Notes: generated from the sequence alone by a model not told the origin. DNA of 64,000 bases from Pseudothauera hydrothermalis (GCF_003345255.1 NZ_CP029331.1:2852001-2916000), one strand, 5' to 3'. Positions 8,800-26,237 are shown, counted from the first letter of the stretch. Program-made: numbers and translations.

Positions 8800-8871
8800 G
8801 TAGGAGCGGGCTTGGCCGCGATACGGCCGTCGTCTTGCCACACGCCGCATCGCGGCCAAGGCCGCTCCTAT
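8800..8871. repeat. REP-like hairpin between convergent genes
   Basis: The left arm at 8801-8822 (TAGGAGCGGGCTTGGCCGCG and two more bases) and the right arm at 8849-8870 are reverse complements at 21 of 22 positions, around a 26-base loop. The arm sequence belongs to the TAGGAGCGG..TTG.CCGCGA type of repetitive extragenic palindrome known from Pseudomonas and relatives. It sits between two convergent genes and could stop transcription in both directions. The recD stop codon lies inside the right arm. Confidence 0.7.
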
Positions 8872-10690
8872 ACGGACAGGCGCGCCGCCAGCCCTGAGTG
8901 GCGCTCGGTGCGCCGGCCGCAGGCGGCGGCGAAGGCCGGGGCACTGCCGGCGATCGCCACCCGCTGCGCGGCGCGGGTGACGCCGGTGTACAGCAGTTCG
9001 CGGGTGAGCACCGGCGAATCCGCGTCCGGCAGCACCATCAGCACTTCCTCGAATTCCGAGCCCTGGGCCTTGTGCACGGTAAGCGCGAAGGCGGTCTCGT
9101 GCGCCGGCAGGCGCAGCGGCGCGAGTGCGCGGTAGCCGCCGCCGGGCGCCGGGAACCAGACCTGCAGTTCGCCGGCGGCATCGGCCAGCGTGAGACCGAT
9201 GTCGCCATTGAACAGTCCGAGCAGGTAGTCGTTGCGCAGCACGATCACCGGGCGCCCCGGATACCAGTCGCTGCCCGGACCGCGGTCGGCCGGATGGACG
9301 AGGGCGGCGCGCAGCCACTGGGCGAGGCGCGCATTGAGCGCGCGCACCCCGCGCGGCCCCTCGTGCACCGCGGCGAGCACGCGGAAACGGTCGAAGGCGG
9401 CGAAGGCCGCTGCCGGATCGTCGACGCCCGCGCGCAGGGCATCCAGGAATGCGCCGTAGCCGGCCTCGGCATGGGCCAGCACGGCGGGCGCGAGCGCGCG
9501 CTCGGCGTCTTCCAGCCAACGTACCGCGGGATCCTCGGCCTCGCGCAGCCAGGCCAGCGTGGCACCGCCTTGGCCCGAGTTGATCCCGGCGGCCAGCCGG
9601 CCGATGCCAGAATCGGCGGCGAAGCGGTGGCTCTCGGTCAGCCACACCACGCTGTCGGCGAGCGCCCCCGGTTCGCCCGCTTGGGTCGGCGCGTGGCCGG
9701 CGAGCGCTTCCAGCCGCGCGCCGGTAGCCGCCGAGAAGCGGCTGCCGGCCGACAGCTCCGCGAACACCGCGCCGGCCTCCACCGCCGCGAGCTGGTCCTT
9801 GTCGCCGAGCAGGATCAGGCGCGCGCCTGGCGGCACCGCATCGACCAGGCGGGCGGCGAGCGCGAGGTCCAGCATCGAGGCTTCATCCACCACCACCACG
9901 TCGAAGGGCAGCGGGTTGTCGGCGCGATGGCGGAAGCGCCCGGCCTGCGGGGTGACGCCGAGCAGGCGGTGCACCGTCCACGCCTCGGCGGGCAGACGCT
10001 CGCGCAGTTCGGCCGGCAGACGTTCGGCGCGACCGCGCAGCGCTTCGAGCATGCGCGCGGCGGCCTTGCCGGTGGGCGCGGCCAGCGCCACACGCAGATT
10101 CGGCTGCAGGCTGAGCAGGCAGGCGAGCAGCGCTGCCACCGTGGTGGTCTTGCCGGTGCCCGGTCCGCCGCTGATCACCGCCAGGCGGCGCAGCAGGGCG
10201 AGCGCTGCGGCGAGCTTTTGCCGGTCGGGGCGGCCATCGGCACGCGGCGGGAAAAAAGCGTCGAGCAGTTCGCGCAGACGCGCGTCCTCAGCCGCCGCAC
10301 CGCCCGCATCCAGCGCCCGGGCGCGTAAGGCAGCGGCCAGGTTGCGCTCCAGGTCGAAGTAACGGCGCAGATACAGGCGGCCGCCGGCATCGATCACCAG
10401 CGGATGCGCACTGCCGGGCATGCTGGCCTGCCGGTCACTCACCGCCACGCCGCTGGCCAGCAAGTGCTCGCGTACGACTGCCGGGTCCTCGTCGGCGCAT
10501 CGGGTCAGCGGCAGGCACACATGCCCGGCGCTCACCGCAACGGCCAGTTGCTGCGCCACCCGGCGCAGCACCGCTTGCGCGCCAGCCGTGGCGCCCAGGC
10601 GCGCCGCCCAGGCCACGGCGTGCTCGGCAAAGCCGGTGGCCAAATCGAAGCTGGCCGGGGCATCGGGCGGCAAATGGCTGTGGAGGGTTT

Positions 10691-10694
<4 letters not shown>
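8868..10694 (-). CDS. recD: Exodeoxyribonuclease V alpha subunit RecD
   Basis: A 608-residue superfamily 1B helicase, the 5'-3' motor of the RecBCD nuclease that processes double-strand breaks. Residues 1-150 are the RecD N-terminal domain. Walker A is GGPGTGKT at 176-183, the Walker B region is VVVDEASML followed by LILLGDKDQLAAVE, and the C-terminal helicase motif is FALTVHKAQGSEFEEVL. The ATG at 10694 overlaps the recB stop as ATGA, so the two subunits are translationally coupled. The TAG stop lies in the arm of the REP-like repeat. No recC lies upstream or downstream in this window. Confidence 0.95.
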
Positions 10695-14368
<3,674 letters not shown>

Positions 14369-14434
14369 GCGCCCGATGATAACGCAGCCGGCCCTAGGCC
14401 GGCGCGTGCCCCCACCGGCGGCCAAGCGCCGCAA

Positions 14435-16075
14435 TCAGTGCCTAAAGCGCGCCACCAGTTCGCCGAGCTCGCGGGCAATGCGCTCCAGGCTGTGCGCCGA
14501 CTCGGCGGTCTGCTGCATCGAGGCGCTGGTTTGCTCGACCATCTGCGCAATGCTTTCGACCTGCTGGGCGATGGCGTTACTCGCCGCACTCTGCTCGCGG
14601 GTAGCCAGCGCCACATCGCGGATGCGCGCCAAGGTAACGCCGGCGCCATCGCGGATGTCGCGCAGCGACTGGGCCGCCTCCTGGGCCAGATCGACGCCGC
14701 GCGCCACTTGCGGCAGCGCTTTGTCCATGGCGCTCACCGCGCTGGCGGTGTCGCTCTGAATGGCGCCGATCATGCCGCCGATCTCCTCGGTGGCGGCCGA
14801 GGTGCGCTCGGCCAGCTTGCGCACCTCATCGGCCACCACCGCGAAGCCGCGGCCCTGCTCGCCGGCGCGCGCGGCCTCGATGGCGGCGTTCAAGGCCAAT
14901 AGATTGGTCTGCGCGGCGATTTCCTTGATCACGTTGGCAATCGAGGAGATCTCGTTGGTGCGGGTTTCCAGCGAACGAATCATTTCCGCCGCCGAAGACA
15001 CCGTGGCGGCAATGCGGTGCATTTCTTCGGTGGCGGTGGCCACTTTCTGCTCGCCGGCCTCGGCCATGGCAGCCGCCGAGGAGGAGTTTTCCTCAGTGTC
15101 GCGCGCCGAGTCCGAGATATGGTTGATCGACACGGTCATCTGCTCGATGGCAGCCGCCATCGAGGAGGTGGAGTCGGCCTGACGGTGCGAGGCCGAAGCC
15201 ACTTGGCTGGACGCCTCGGAGATGTGCTCCGCGGTGGCCTTGAGCGTCTGCGCCCCGCTGGCGATCTGCTCGACCATGGCGCGAATCGAGCGCAGCATGC
15301 GCGACAACCCGCCGAGCAGGCTGTGCGGCGCGGCAGCGGGCACATCCACGGTCAAATCGCCGCCGGCGGCACGCTCCATGATCACCAAGGCATCGCCCGG
15401 CTCACCGCCGATCTTGCGCAGCACCGAGCGCGCAATCGCCACGCCCAGGCCGATGATGACCAGCATGATCGCACTGCCGATGACCAAATCCACCATCAGG
15501 CGCGAGGTAAAAGCCTCGGTGACATCATCGACATACACCCCGGTGCCGATCACCCAGTTCCACGGGCTGAAAGTGGCCACATACTGCAACTTGTCCACCG
15601 CCACCGTGCCGCCCGGCCGCGGAAACGATGTGTCCACGAACCCCGCGCCTTGCGCACGGGCGACCTGCAAAACGTCCTTGATGGTGTAGCGCCCCTTGCC
15701 GTCTTTGAGCTCCTCGGTCATGTTGCGGCCGGCCCATTCCGGGCGGATCGGGTGCATCACCGACACCCCGTCGCTGCGCCAGATATAGACATATTCCGAT
15801 TTCCCTTCCGGCCCGCCGTAGCGCAAGAACTGCATGGCCTGCTTGGCCCGTTCCTGCGCCTCGGCTTCGCTCATCTCCCCGGCGGCGGCGCGCGCCTGGT
15901 AGCCCGCGGCAATCTGCAAACAGGCTTGGACGATCGACTGCACCTGCAACTTGCGGGCATCCATCAGGTCTTTTTTGACGCCCAGCTCGCTCAACGTAAT
16001 GGTGAGCGCAAGGCCAATGAAAGCAGCCAGCACCAAGAGGACGATCTTGGTTTTGAGTTTTAGTGAATCGAGCAT
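14435..16075 (-). CDS. Methyl-accepting chemotaxis protein with periplasmic single-Cache sensor
   Basis: A 546-residue transmembrane chemoreceptor. A first membrane helix ([19 protein letters not shown]) is followed by a periplasmic single Cache domain (about residues 35-190, with [20 protein letters not shown] and the late [16 protein letters not shown] motif typical of sCache_2). Then come a second helix, a HAMP-like linker and a long helical signalling bundle with the conserved tip [20 protein letters not shown]. The start at 16075 (MLDSLKLK) has GGGAGAA ten bases upstream; an ATG at 16108 would add 11 residues. Ligand unknown; this Cache type often binds small organic acids. It is divergent from the CheB-CheR-GGDEF-EAL gene and has its own FliA-like promoter candidate. 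Confidence 0.93.
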   Translation of the reverse strand: MLDSLKLKTKIVLLVLAAFIGLALTITLSELGVKKDLMDARKLQVQSIVQACLQIAAGYQARAAAGEMSEAEAQERAKQAMQFLRYGGPEGKSEYVYIWRSDGVSVMHPIRPEWAGRNMTEELKDGKGRYTIKDVLQVARAQGAGFVDTSFPRPGGTVAVDKLQYVATFSPWNWVIGTGVYVDDVTEAFTSRLMVDLVIGSAIMLVIIGLGVAIARSVLRKIGGEPGDALVIMERAAGGDLTVDVPAAAPHSLLGGLSRMLRSIRAMVEQIASGAQTLKATAEHISEASSQVASASHRQADSTSSMAAAIEQMTVSINHISDSARDTEENSSSAAAMAEAGEQKVATATEEMHRIAATVSSAAEMIRSLETRTNEISSIANVIKEIAAQTNLLALNAAIEAARAGEQGRGFAVVADEVRKLAERTSAATEEIGGMIGAIQSDTASAVSAMDKALPQVARGVDLAQEAAQSLRDIRDGAGVTLARIRDVALATREQSAASNAIAQQVESIAQMVEQTSASMQQTAESAHSLERIARELGELVARFRH

Positions 16076-16383
16076 GGTTGTCGTTCTCCCGGTCTCTTTG
16101 TTTTCCAAAACGCCCGCAAGGCAGGCTGACGCTTACCGTTGCAGCCGTATTAACGGTTCAGCGTATTCTTAACTTTAGTCATATCGATGCGGCGCGGCAA
16201 AGCCGCGCCCGGCGCAAACCGCCCACCCAGACGCGGCAAGCCAACATACACGGCAAACTGACCATGACACATTGCACAATTTCACTAAAACTCCGCACAT
16301 CTTGCGCCCTAGATGAAGCCCGTTGGCCACGCAGCGGTGCTAGCATTGGCGCTTCGACCACAGCCTGATCATCCTGCGCGGCG
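16076..16383. other. 308-bp divergent control region between chemoreceptor and light-signalling operon
   Basis: No gene was found here. It holds the ribosome site of the chemoreceptor, a FliA-like promoter candidate on the minus strand (16150-16177), and a perfect hairpin GGCGCGGC-AAA-GCCGCGCC at 16191-16209. About 110 AT-richer bases then lead to the plus-strand gene. I see no convincing sigma-70 promoter for the plus-strand operon, and a weak TAAA-containing string near 16293 is not strong enough to call. Confidence 0.6.
16150..16177 (-). promoter_or_regulatory. Candidate FliA (sigma-28) promoter of the chemoreceptor
   Basis: On the minus strand the -35 reads TAAAGTTA and the -10 reads ACCGTTAA, compared with the flagellar consensus TAAAGTTT and GCCGATAA. 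The spacer is 12 bases rather than 11. It lies about 75 bases before the chemoreceptor ATG, and chemoreceptors are classic FliA targets. Confidence 0.4.
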
Positions 16384-20850
<4,467 letters not shown>

Positions 20851-20852
20851 CC

Positions 20853-22313
20853 ATGGAACGCGGTTTTCTTGCGCAATGCGAACAAGAGCCCTTGCATTTG
20901 TCCGGCGCCATTCAAGACCACGGCACCCTGCTAGCGGTGGCTGCCGACGGACGGGTCACCCATGCCGCAGCCAACATCGGCCATTTTCTGGGCGCCCCAC
21001 CCCAAGACTGGATCGGCCGCCCGCTGCCCCCGGCGCTGGCGGTTCACCTGCAAGCGTTGCCGCCTGAACCGGGCAGCCGCCGCGCGCTGGCCGGCGGCGT
21101 CGACGGCCGCGACGGCGCGCTGGATCTTTGCCTCAATCGCGGCGGCGACGGCGCCTGCGTACTCGAATTCACCGCACACGATCCCGGCCTCAGCGCCGCC
21201 CCGCCTACGGCCACGATCATCGAGCCGTTTGCCGACGATCGAGCGCTCGCGGCCACGCGCCGCCGCCTGCTGCAAGCAATCAGCACGCACACCGCTGCCC
21301 GACGGGTGCTCTATTACGCTTTTTTGGAGCAAGGCGACGGCGAGGTCATCGACGAAGTGCGGCAGGGCGAAGACCTGGGCAGCTATCTGGGGTTACGCTT
21401 TCCGGCTAGCGACATTCCGCAGATCGCTCGCGCGCTGTACTTGAAAAACCCTTGGCGGCTCATCGTCGACGCCCGGCGCGAGCCGGTCGCGCTCCTTGGC
21501 CATACCGCCCAAGCGCCCGATCTGACCTGGTCGGACCTGCGCAGCGTCTCGCCGGTGCACCGCATTTACCTGGCCAATATGGGGGTGGCCGGCTCGCTAT
21601 CTCTTCCGGTGGTCAGCGCCGGGCAACTGGTGGCGCTGATCACCGCCCACCATCACCAGGCGTTGCAACTTGCGCACGGCTTGCTCGAAGCCCTGGCCGA
21701 CGAGGTCAAAGCCTTCGCGCTGGCCCTGACCGCTTACGCCGCTCAGTGCAGAATGCGCATGATCGACAGCCTGTCGCGACGCTTCGAAGCCGCCCGCGCG
21801 CCGCTGCGCCGGCACGGCGACCTCTATGCCGCCTGGCCGGAAGTGGCGCCGCTGTTGTTGAGCGAGTTTCAGGCCGACGGCGCCATGCTGTGCAACCACC
21901 AGGGCGCAAGCTGCGTAGGCCGGGGGCTGGAACCTGGCGTGCTGGAGCGCTTCGATACCTGGTTCGGCCAGCGCGCGGGCGAATTGGTGTGGACCTGCGA
22001 CAGCCTATCCCGCACGGTGCCTGACTTGCCGCTCACCGAAATCGCCGGGGTGCTGGCGCTGCGCCTTGATGGGGCCACCGGCCACGGCCTTCGGATATAC
22101 CTGACTCGCGGCGAACACATCCACGAAGTGGCCTGGGGCGGCAACCCGGACAAACCGGCGGAATTTCACGACGGCAAACTCGGCATCGCCCCGCGTCGCT
22201 CGTTTGAGAAATGGGTGGAAAAACGGCTGGGCTACAGCCGCCCGTGGCGTAACGAAGACCGTCTGCTCGCACTCAAGCTGCGCGAACTTTTGCTCTCCGA
22301 GGTGCGCGCATGA
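20853..22313 (+). CDS. bphP: Bacteriophytochrome photosensory module (PAS-GAF-PHY) with no output domain
   Basis: A 486-residue red/far-red photoreceptor that consists only of the photosensory core. PAS (about 1-115) carries Cys9 in AQCEQEPLHLSGAIQDHG, the biliverdin-binding position. GAF (about 130-300) has PASDIP at 184-189, the pyrrole-water region SPVHRIYL (His236) and ITAHHH. PHY (about 310-486) has the tongue motif PRRSF at 447-451. The protein stops right after the helix that normally leads into a histidine kinase or GGDEF output, and its TGA overlaps the heme oxygenase ATG, so this is a genuine gene end and not a frameshift visible here. It presumably signals by contact with a partner, most likely the upstream CheB-CheR-GGDEF-EAL protein. 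Start chosen at 20853 to keep the conserved N-terminal Cys near the start. Confidence 0.93.
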   Translation: MERGFLAQCEQEPLHLSGAIQDHGTLLAVAADGRVTHAAANIGHFLGAPPQDWIGRPLPPALAVHLQALPPEPGSRRALAGGVDGRDGALDLCLNRGGDGACVLEFTAHDPGLSAAPPTATIIEPFADDRALAATRRRLLQAISTHTAARRVLYYAFLEQGDGEVIDEVRQGEDLGSYLGLRFPASDIPQIARALYLKNPWRLIVDARREPVALLGHTAQAPDLTWSDLRSVSPVHRIYLANMGVAGSLSLPVVSAGQLVALITAHHHQALQLAHGLLEALADEVKAFALALTAYAAQCRMRMIDSLSRRFEAARAPLRRHGDLYAAWPEVAPLLLSEFQADGAMLCNHQGASCVGRGLEPGVLERFDTWFGQRAGELVWTCDSLSRTVPDLPLTEIAGVLALRLDGATGHGLRIYLTRGEHIHEVAWGGNPDKPAEFHDGKLGIAPRRSFEKWVEKRLGYSRPWRNEDRLLALKLRELLLSEVRA

Positions 22314-22864
22314 ACACCGCCGCGCTTGCCCAGCGCCTGCGCACGGCCACCCGCAGCGCCCACCGCGCCCTGGATCATCACCCGCTGTTGCGGCCGCTGA
22401 CCGCCACCACCCTGACGCTCGCCCAATACGCGCGGGCACTGGCCGCCCTGCACGCCCCACAGGCGGCGCTGGAAGCCAGCGTGGCCGGATTCGCCCCGGC
22501 ACGCCAATTCAGCGGCCGCCTGGCGGCACTCGATGCCGATCTGGCCGAGCTCGGTCACAGCCCGTGGCCGTTACGCGCCCTGCCCCCGCCTGCCCACTCA
22601 CCGGCCGCGCAGGTCGGCCTGCTGTATGTGCTCGAAGGCGCCCGCCTGGGGGCGGCCACGCTGGCGCGCTGCCTGGCTCGCAGCCTGCCCGACGCCCCCC
22701 GGCGCTTTTTCCCCGACACTGCCGATCCGGCCCGCTGGCAGGCGTTCTGGTCGTTTGCCGACCGCCACTGTCCACCGCACGAGGCAGCAGAAGCCGTCGG
22801 CGCGGCGCTGGCCGGCTTCGTTTGCTATCGCCAGCACCTTGACGCCTGCATACAGGCGGGGTGA
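22310..22864 (+). CDS. bphO: Heme oxygenase BphO (biliverdin supply for phytochrome)
   Basis: A 184-residue bacterial heme oxygenase that opens heme to biliverdin, the phytochrome chromophore. The proximal heme ligand is His18 in RSAHRALDHHPLL, and the distal helix has GLLYVLEGARLGA, the counterpart of the YVLEGS.LGG motif of BphO/PigA enzymes. It overlaps the phytochrome stop as ATGA, which supports one functional unit. Length is within the usual range. The regiospecificity of ring opening cannot be read from sequence. Confidence 0.92.
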   Translation: MNTAALAQRLRTATRSAHRALDHHPLLRPLTATTLTLAQYARALAALHAPQAALEASVAGFAPARQFSGRLAALDADLAELGHSPWPLRALPPPAHSPAAQVGLLYVLEGARLGAATLARCLARSLPDAPRRFFPDTADPARWQAFWSFADRHCPPHEAAEAVGAALAGFVCYRQHLDACIQAG

Positions 22865-22885
22865 GGGCATCGAAGGCCGCAGCGC

Positions 22886-23386
22886 TCAGGCCAAGGCCAG
22901 TAACCGCCACGCCTCGATTTTGCGCGCCAGGCTGAGGGACGCATGCGCCGGGCTGGTTGACGGCAGGCGCCATCTGGGCAGCGCCGCCCAAGCGCCTTGC
23001 GGCAAGACCAGGCGACGCCAGGCGGCCTCGGCGGCCGCGCCATTGAAGTAGAGGCGCCGAATCTGTGCATGCGCGGCAAGAAAGGTCCGAAAATCGTTCG
23101 GTTGCGCGCGGGCCAAGTCGATGGCCGCATCCAGGCTGCCGCGCCGCTGACAACACGCCAGCACATCCCACACCGCCACACCGGCCGCCTGCAAGCGGGC
23201 GACACGCTCGGGGTACTCCGCGCGCGGATCGAAGCCAAACAAAGCGCCCATGACCGGCCAAAAGGCATTCCGCGGATGGGCGTAATACTGCCCAGCAGCC
23301 AACGATGCCGCACCCGGCATACTGCCCAGCACCAGCACACGGGCATCGGGCGCGGCAATCGGCGGCAAACCGCGCACCAGGCTCAT
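22886..23386 (-). CDS. DNA-deoxyinosine glycosylase (uracil-DNA glycosylase family 6)
   Basis: A 166-residue protein of the hypoxanthine-DNA glycosylase group of the UDG superfamily, which removes deaminated adenine (inosine) from DNA. The sequence shows the family start VLVLGSMPGAASL, then QYYAHPRNAFWPVMG, in which the Asn is the catalytic residue of family 6, and the C-terminal LPSTSPAHASLS loop that corresponds to the HPSP-type motif of UDGs. It lacks the usual GQDPYH motif of family 1. The ATG at 23386 overlaps the stop of the RNA cyclic phosphodiesterase gene as ATGA, and it is the last gene of that operon. Confidence 0.88.
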   Translation of the reverse strand: MSLVRGLPPIAAPDARVLVLGSMPGAASLAAGQYYAHPRNAFWPVMGALFGFDPRAEYPERVARLQAAGVAVWDVLACCQRRGSLDAAIDLARAQPNDFRTFLAAHAQIRRLYFNGAAAEAAWRRLVLPQGAWAALPRWRLPSTSPAHASLSLARKIEAWRLLALA

Positions 23387-23928
23387 GCGCCCGCCCCCCT
23401 GGCCGGATAGCGCGCCAACACCCGATAACCGCCATCGGCACCCAAGCGCGACGCCACCAGCACATAGCCGCTCACTGCCCAGTGCAAGGCCACAGCCTGC
23501 GCCGGCGCTCGGGCGCCGACAGCGCGCCGGGCCAAGGTGACATGGGGGCGAAAAGGGCGGGCAGCAACCGGCAGATCGGCGGCATGCAGAACCTCACCCA
23601 AGGCCGCGTGCAGGGCCGCCAGCGGCGGCGGCACGGTTTGCGGCTCCAGCACCGCCAGCCCTTGCGGCCACATTGCGGGGCGCTCCAGCACCACTTCGAA
23701 CGCGTCGAAGGGCACGGCGAGCCCGGACAGCAGCCCGGCAGCACACGCGGCCGGCACCGCGCCAATGAAATGCAGGGTCAGATGCAGTTTGTCGGTACGC
23801 ACCCGGCGCGCATGCGCCGGCCAGTGCCAGGCGTCGCGGTAACGGGCGAGCGCACTGCGCAGCCGCCGGTCCGGCCATAGCGCCAAAAACAGCCGGTCGA
23901 AGGTCGAGTTGCGGGCGGGCCCGGTCAC
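23383..23928 (-). CDS. thpR: RNA 2',3'-cyclic phosphodiesterase (LigT/ThpR family)
   Basis: A 181-residue 2H phosphoesterase with the two catalytic HxTx motifs HLTLHF and HVTLAR in the expected spacing, and the start FDRLFLALWPD typical of ThpR. Family members hydrolyse 2',3'-cyclic phosphates on RNA, and can ligate tRNA halves in vitro. I place the start at the GTG at 23928 because it overlaps the stop of the upstream transporter gene (GTGA), and the protein then begins VTGPARNSTFDRLF. The longer frame upstream runs through the transporter gene in another phase. Confidence 0.87.
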   Translation of the reverse strand: MTGPARNSTFDRLFLALWPDRRLRSALARYRDAWHWPAHARRVRTDKLHLTLHFIGAVPAACAAGLLSGLAVPFDAFEVVLERPAMWPQGLAVLEPQTVPPPLAALHAALGEVLHAADLPVAARPFRPHVTLARRAVGARAPAQAVALHWAVSGYVLVASRLGADGGYRVLARYPARGAGA

Positions 23929-25781
23929 CGCCTTGCCCCGCCCAGCGCCGCCACCTGCTGCTGCACGCCTCGAGCGGTCACCGCCTGGGGCGGCAGCGGT
24001 GCGCCAATGACCAGTCGAATGCGGGTGAAGAACCCCAGGCGCCACCGGCGGCTGCAAAAACCGCCCCGCGCCCTGCCTAGCGCCATGGGCACGACCGGCA
24101 CCGGGCTGCGGCGGACGATACGCTCGATATCCGGGGGCAAAGGCTGGGATTCACCGGTGTCGGCAATCCGCCCTTCCAGAAATAGACCCACCAGCTCGCC
24201 GGCTGTCAGCGCACGCGCCAGCTCATCGAATGCGCGCGCGGCAGCGGCCGCTTCTTCCGTGACCGAAGGCAGCGGTATGGCCCGGCTGGCGCGGAACACG
24301 CATGACAAGAAGGGCCCTCGCATCGTCCCTTGGTCAATCGCCCAGCGCACCGGCCGCCGGCAGGCGGCCAGCACGATCAACGCATCGATGCCGCTGACAC
24401 CGTTGGCCACGATCAGCGCCGGCCCCTTTTCCGGCAGGTGCGCCAGGCCCTCAACCTTCAGCCGGTACGCGGTGCGCACCAACAGCCAGACGATGAAGCG
24501 CAGCAGGAACGCCGGCACCAGGGTGTAGAGCCAGAAGGCCACCGCGGCGTTGAGCAGTGCGGTAATCAGGAAGATCTGCGCCACGCCGAAGCCCGCGGCA
24601 AGCAGCCCGGCGCCCAGGGCGGCGGCGGCCACCATGAAGGCGGCGTTGAGGATGTTGTTGGCGGCGATGATGCGCGAACGGTGCGCGGGCGCGGACCGAC
24701 TTTGTACCAGGGCGTACAGCGGCACGATGTAGAGGCCGCCGCACAGCGCGATCATCACCAGGTCGAAGAGGATGCGCCAGGTGCCCGGCTGGGCGAGTAG
24801 CTCAGACAGCGGGCGCATCGTCGCACCGGCCTCCTGCACCGGGCTGGCCCACCACAGGTCTATGCCGAATACGGTCAGACCGATGGAACCGAGCGGCACC
24901 AAGCCGATTTCCACCCGTTTGCCGGACAAGCGCTCGCACAACAGCGAACCCACCGCGATGCCCACCGAAAACACCGCCAGCAACAGGGTCACCGCCTGCT
25001 CGTCGCCGCCCAGCACCGTAGCGGCATAACCGGGAAACTGCGACAAAAAGACCGCGCCGTAAAACCAGAACCAGGAAATCCCGACAATGGCAAGGAACAC
25101 GGTGCGACGCTCGCGCGCAAAGCGCAGCATCTGCCAGGTTTGGGCAAGCGGATTCCAGGCGATTCTCATCTGCGGGTCGGCCGCCGGTACTGGCCGGATC
25201 GCCCGGCTGGCCAGATAGCCCAGCGCCGCGACCGCCACCACCCCTGCCGACACCCAGGCCGTGCCGTCGGGCACGGCAATCAGCAAACCGCCGACGATGG
25301 TGCCCAGCAGGATGGCGACAAAAGTGCCTGCCTCCACCAGCGCGTTGCCACCGACCAGCTCATGCTCGGCCAAGATCTGCGGCAGGATGGCGTATTTGAC
25401 CGGGCCGAAGAGGGCCGATTGAGCCCCCATCAGAAACAAGGTCGCAAGCAGCCACGGCAGCGAGGACAGCGCAAAGCCCAGGCTGGCGGCCAGCATGACG
25501 ATCACCTCCAAGAGCTTGGCCAAGCGTATCAGCCGGCTTTTTTCGACTTTGTCGGCCAACTGCCCGGCAGTGGCCGAAAACAGAAAAAACGGCAGGATGA
25601 ACAGACCGGCGGCGATGTTGACCAGTACCCCGGGCGCCACATCGGTCAGTTGCGCGGCCTGGAAAGTAATCAACACCACCAGGGCGTTTTTGTAGAAATT
25701 ATCGTTGAACGCGCCCAAAAACTGAGTCAGGAAAAAAGGCAGGAAGCGGCGCTCCTGCAGCAGTGTGAACTGGGCGCTCAT
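23925..25781 (-). CDS. LplT-like MFS transporter fused to a degenerate PlsC acyltransferase domain
   Basis: A 618-residue protein. Residues 1-415 form a 12-helix major facilitator of the lysophospholipid-flippase type (LplT), beginning FFLTQFLGAFNDNFYKNAL. Residues about 430-618 are a 1-acylglycerol-3-phosphate acyltransferase-like domain. In full Aas-type fusions a third, acyl-ACP synthetase domain follows; it is absent here. The acyltransferase HX4D motif is damaged: the frame reads ANGVSGIDALI, with Gly461 in place of the catalytic His while the Asp is kept, and the FPEGR block reads FLEGR. Transport may therefore be the only working activity. It starts an operon with thpR and the glycosylase, joined by overlapping stop/start codons. 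Confidence 0.9.
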   Translation of the reverse strand: MSAQFTLLQERRFLPFFLTQFLGAFNDNFYKNALVVLITFQAAQLTDVAPGVLVNIAAGLFILPFFLFSATAGQLADKVEKSRLIRLAKLLEVIVMLAASLGFALSSLPWLLATLFLMGAQSALFGPVKYAILPQILAEHELVGGNALVEAGTFVAILLGTIVGGLLIAVPDGTAWVSAGVVAVAALGYLASRAIRPVPAADPQMRIAWNPLAQTWQMLRFARERRTVFLAIVGISWFWFYGAVFLSQFPGYAATVLGGDEQAVTLLLAVFSVGIAVGSLLCERLSGKRVEIGLVPLGSIGLTVFGIDLWWASPVQEAGATMRPLSELLAQPGTWRILFDLVMIALCGGLYIVPLYALVQSRSAPAHRSRIIAANNILNAAFMVAAAALGAGLLAAGFGVAQIFLITALLNAAVAFWLYTLVPAFLLRFIVWLLVRTAYRLKVEGLAHLPEKGPALIVANGVSGIDALIVLAACRRPVRWAIDQGTMRGPFLSCVFRASRAIPLPSVTEEAAAAARAFDELARALTAGELVGLFLEGRIADTGESQPLPPDIERIVRRSPVPVVPMALGRARGGFCSRRWRLGFFTRIRLVIGAPLPPQAVTARGVQQQVAALGGARR

Positions 25782-25940
25782 GCACGATTCCGCTCGAAGA
25801 GGCAGCAGGCGGCCATCACGCCGCCGATAAAGTCCGTGATAGTCACGGTCAGGCAGATTATGCCCGCACTGACCGCGACTGCGCGCCTGCGCAAGATCGA
25901 GGCGCCCGGCGATGCGCGAGCGGTGTCGATCTTTCGGCGC
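25782..25940. other. Intergenic region upstream of the transporter gene
   Basis: No gene or clear terminator was seen. It must contain the promoter of the transporter-thpR-glycosylase operon, but no strong -35/-10 pair stands out. Confidence 0.4.
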
Positions 25941-26153
25941 TCAGGCCAGCAGGGGCATCAGCAGCGTCACCGCCAGCACGCTGGAAAGCGCCACCCAGGT
26001 GGAAATGTAACGCGCCTCGATCTGACGCAGCGCCGAACGCCACATGCGCCGCAAACGGCAGTGCAGACACAGTCCGTCTTCGCCATCGGCGCGCAGCACG
26101 CCGCAGTCGGCGCAGCGCACCGCGGCATCCAGGGTCCAGTCTCTTGCGCTCAT
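25941..26153 (-). CDS. Small zinc-knuckle membrane protein, unknown function
   Basis: A 70-residue protein with two CxxC knuckles (CADC at 14-17 and CLHC at 29-32), a likely single zinc ribbon, followed by a basic stretch and one C-terminal membrane helix (WVALSSVLAVTLLMPLLA). Comparable small proteins occur in many proteobacteria without known function. It lies 84 bp downstream of the NAGGN-operon hydrolase on the same strand, so readthrough is possible. The intact knuckles and normal codon use support a real gene. Confidence 0.6.
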   Translation of the reverse strand: MSARDWTLDAAVRCADCGVLRADGEDGLCLHCRLRRMWRSALRQIEARYISTWVALSSVLAVTLLMPLLA

Positions 26154-26237
26154 ACCCGGCTCCGTGGTTGTTGAACAGGTGCCTTAGCATGGGCAAAGCG
26201 GATTACGGAATCATTCAAAAAGCATGAAAACTTTGCG

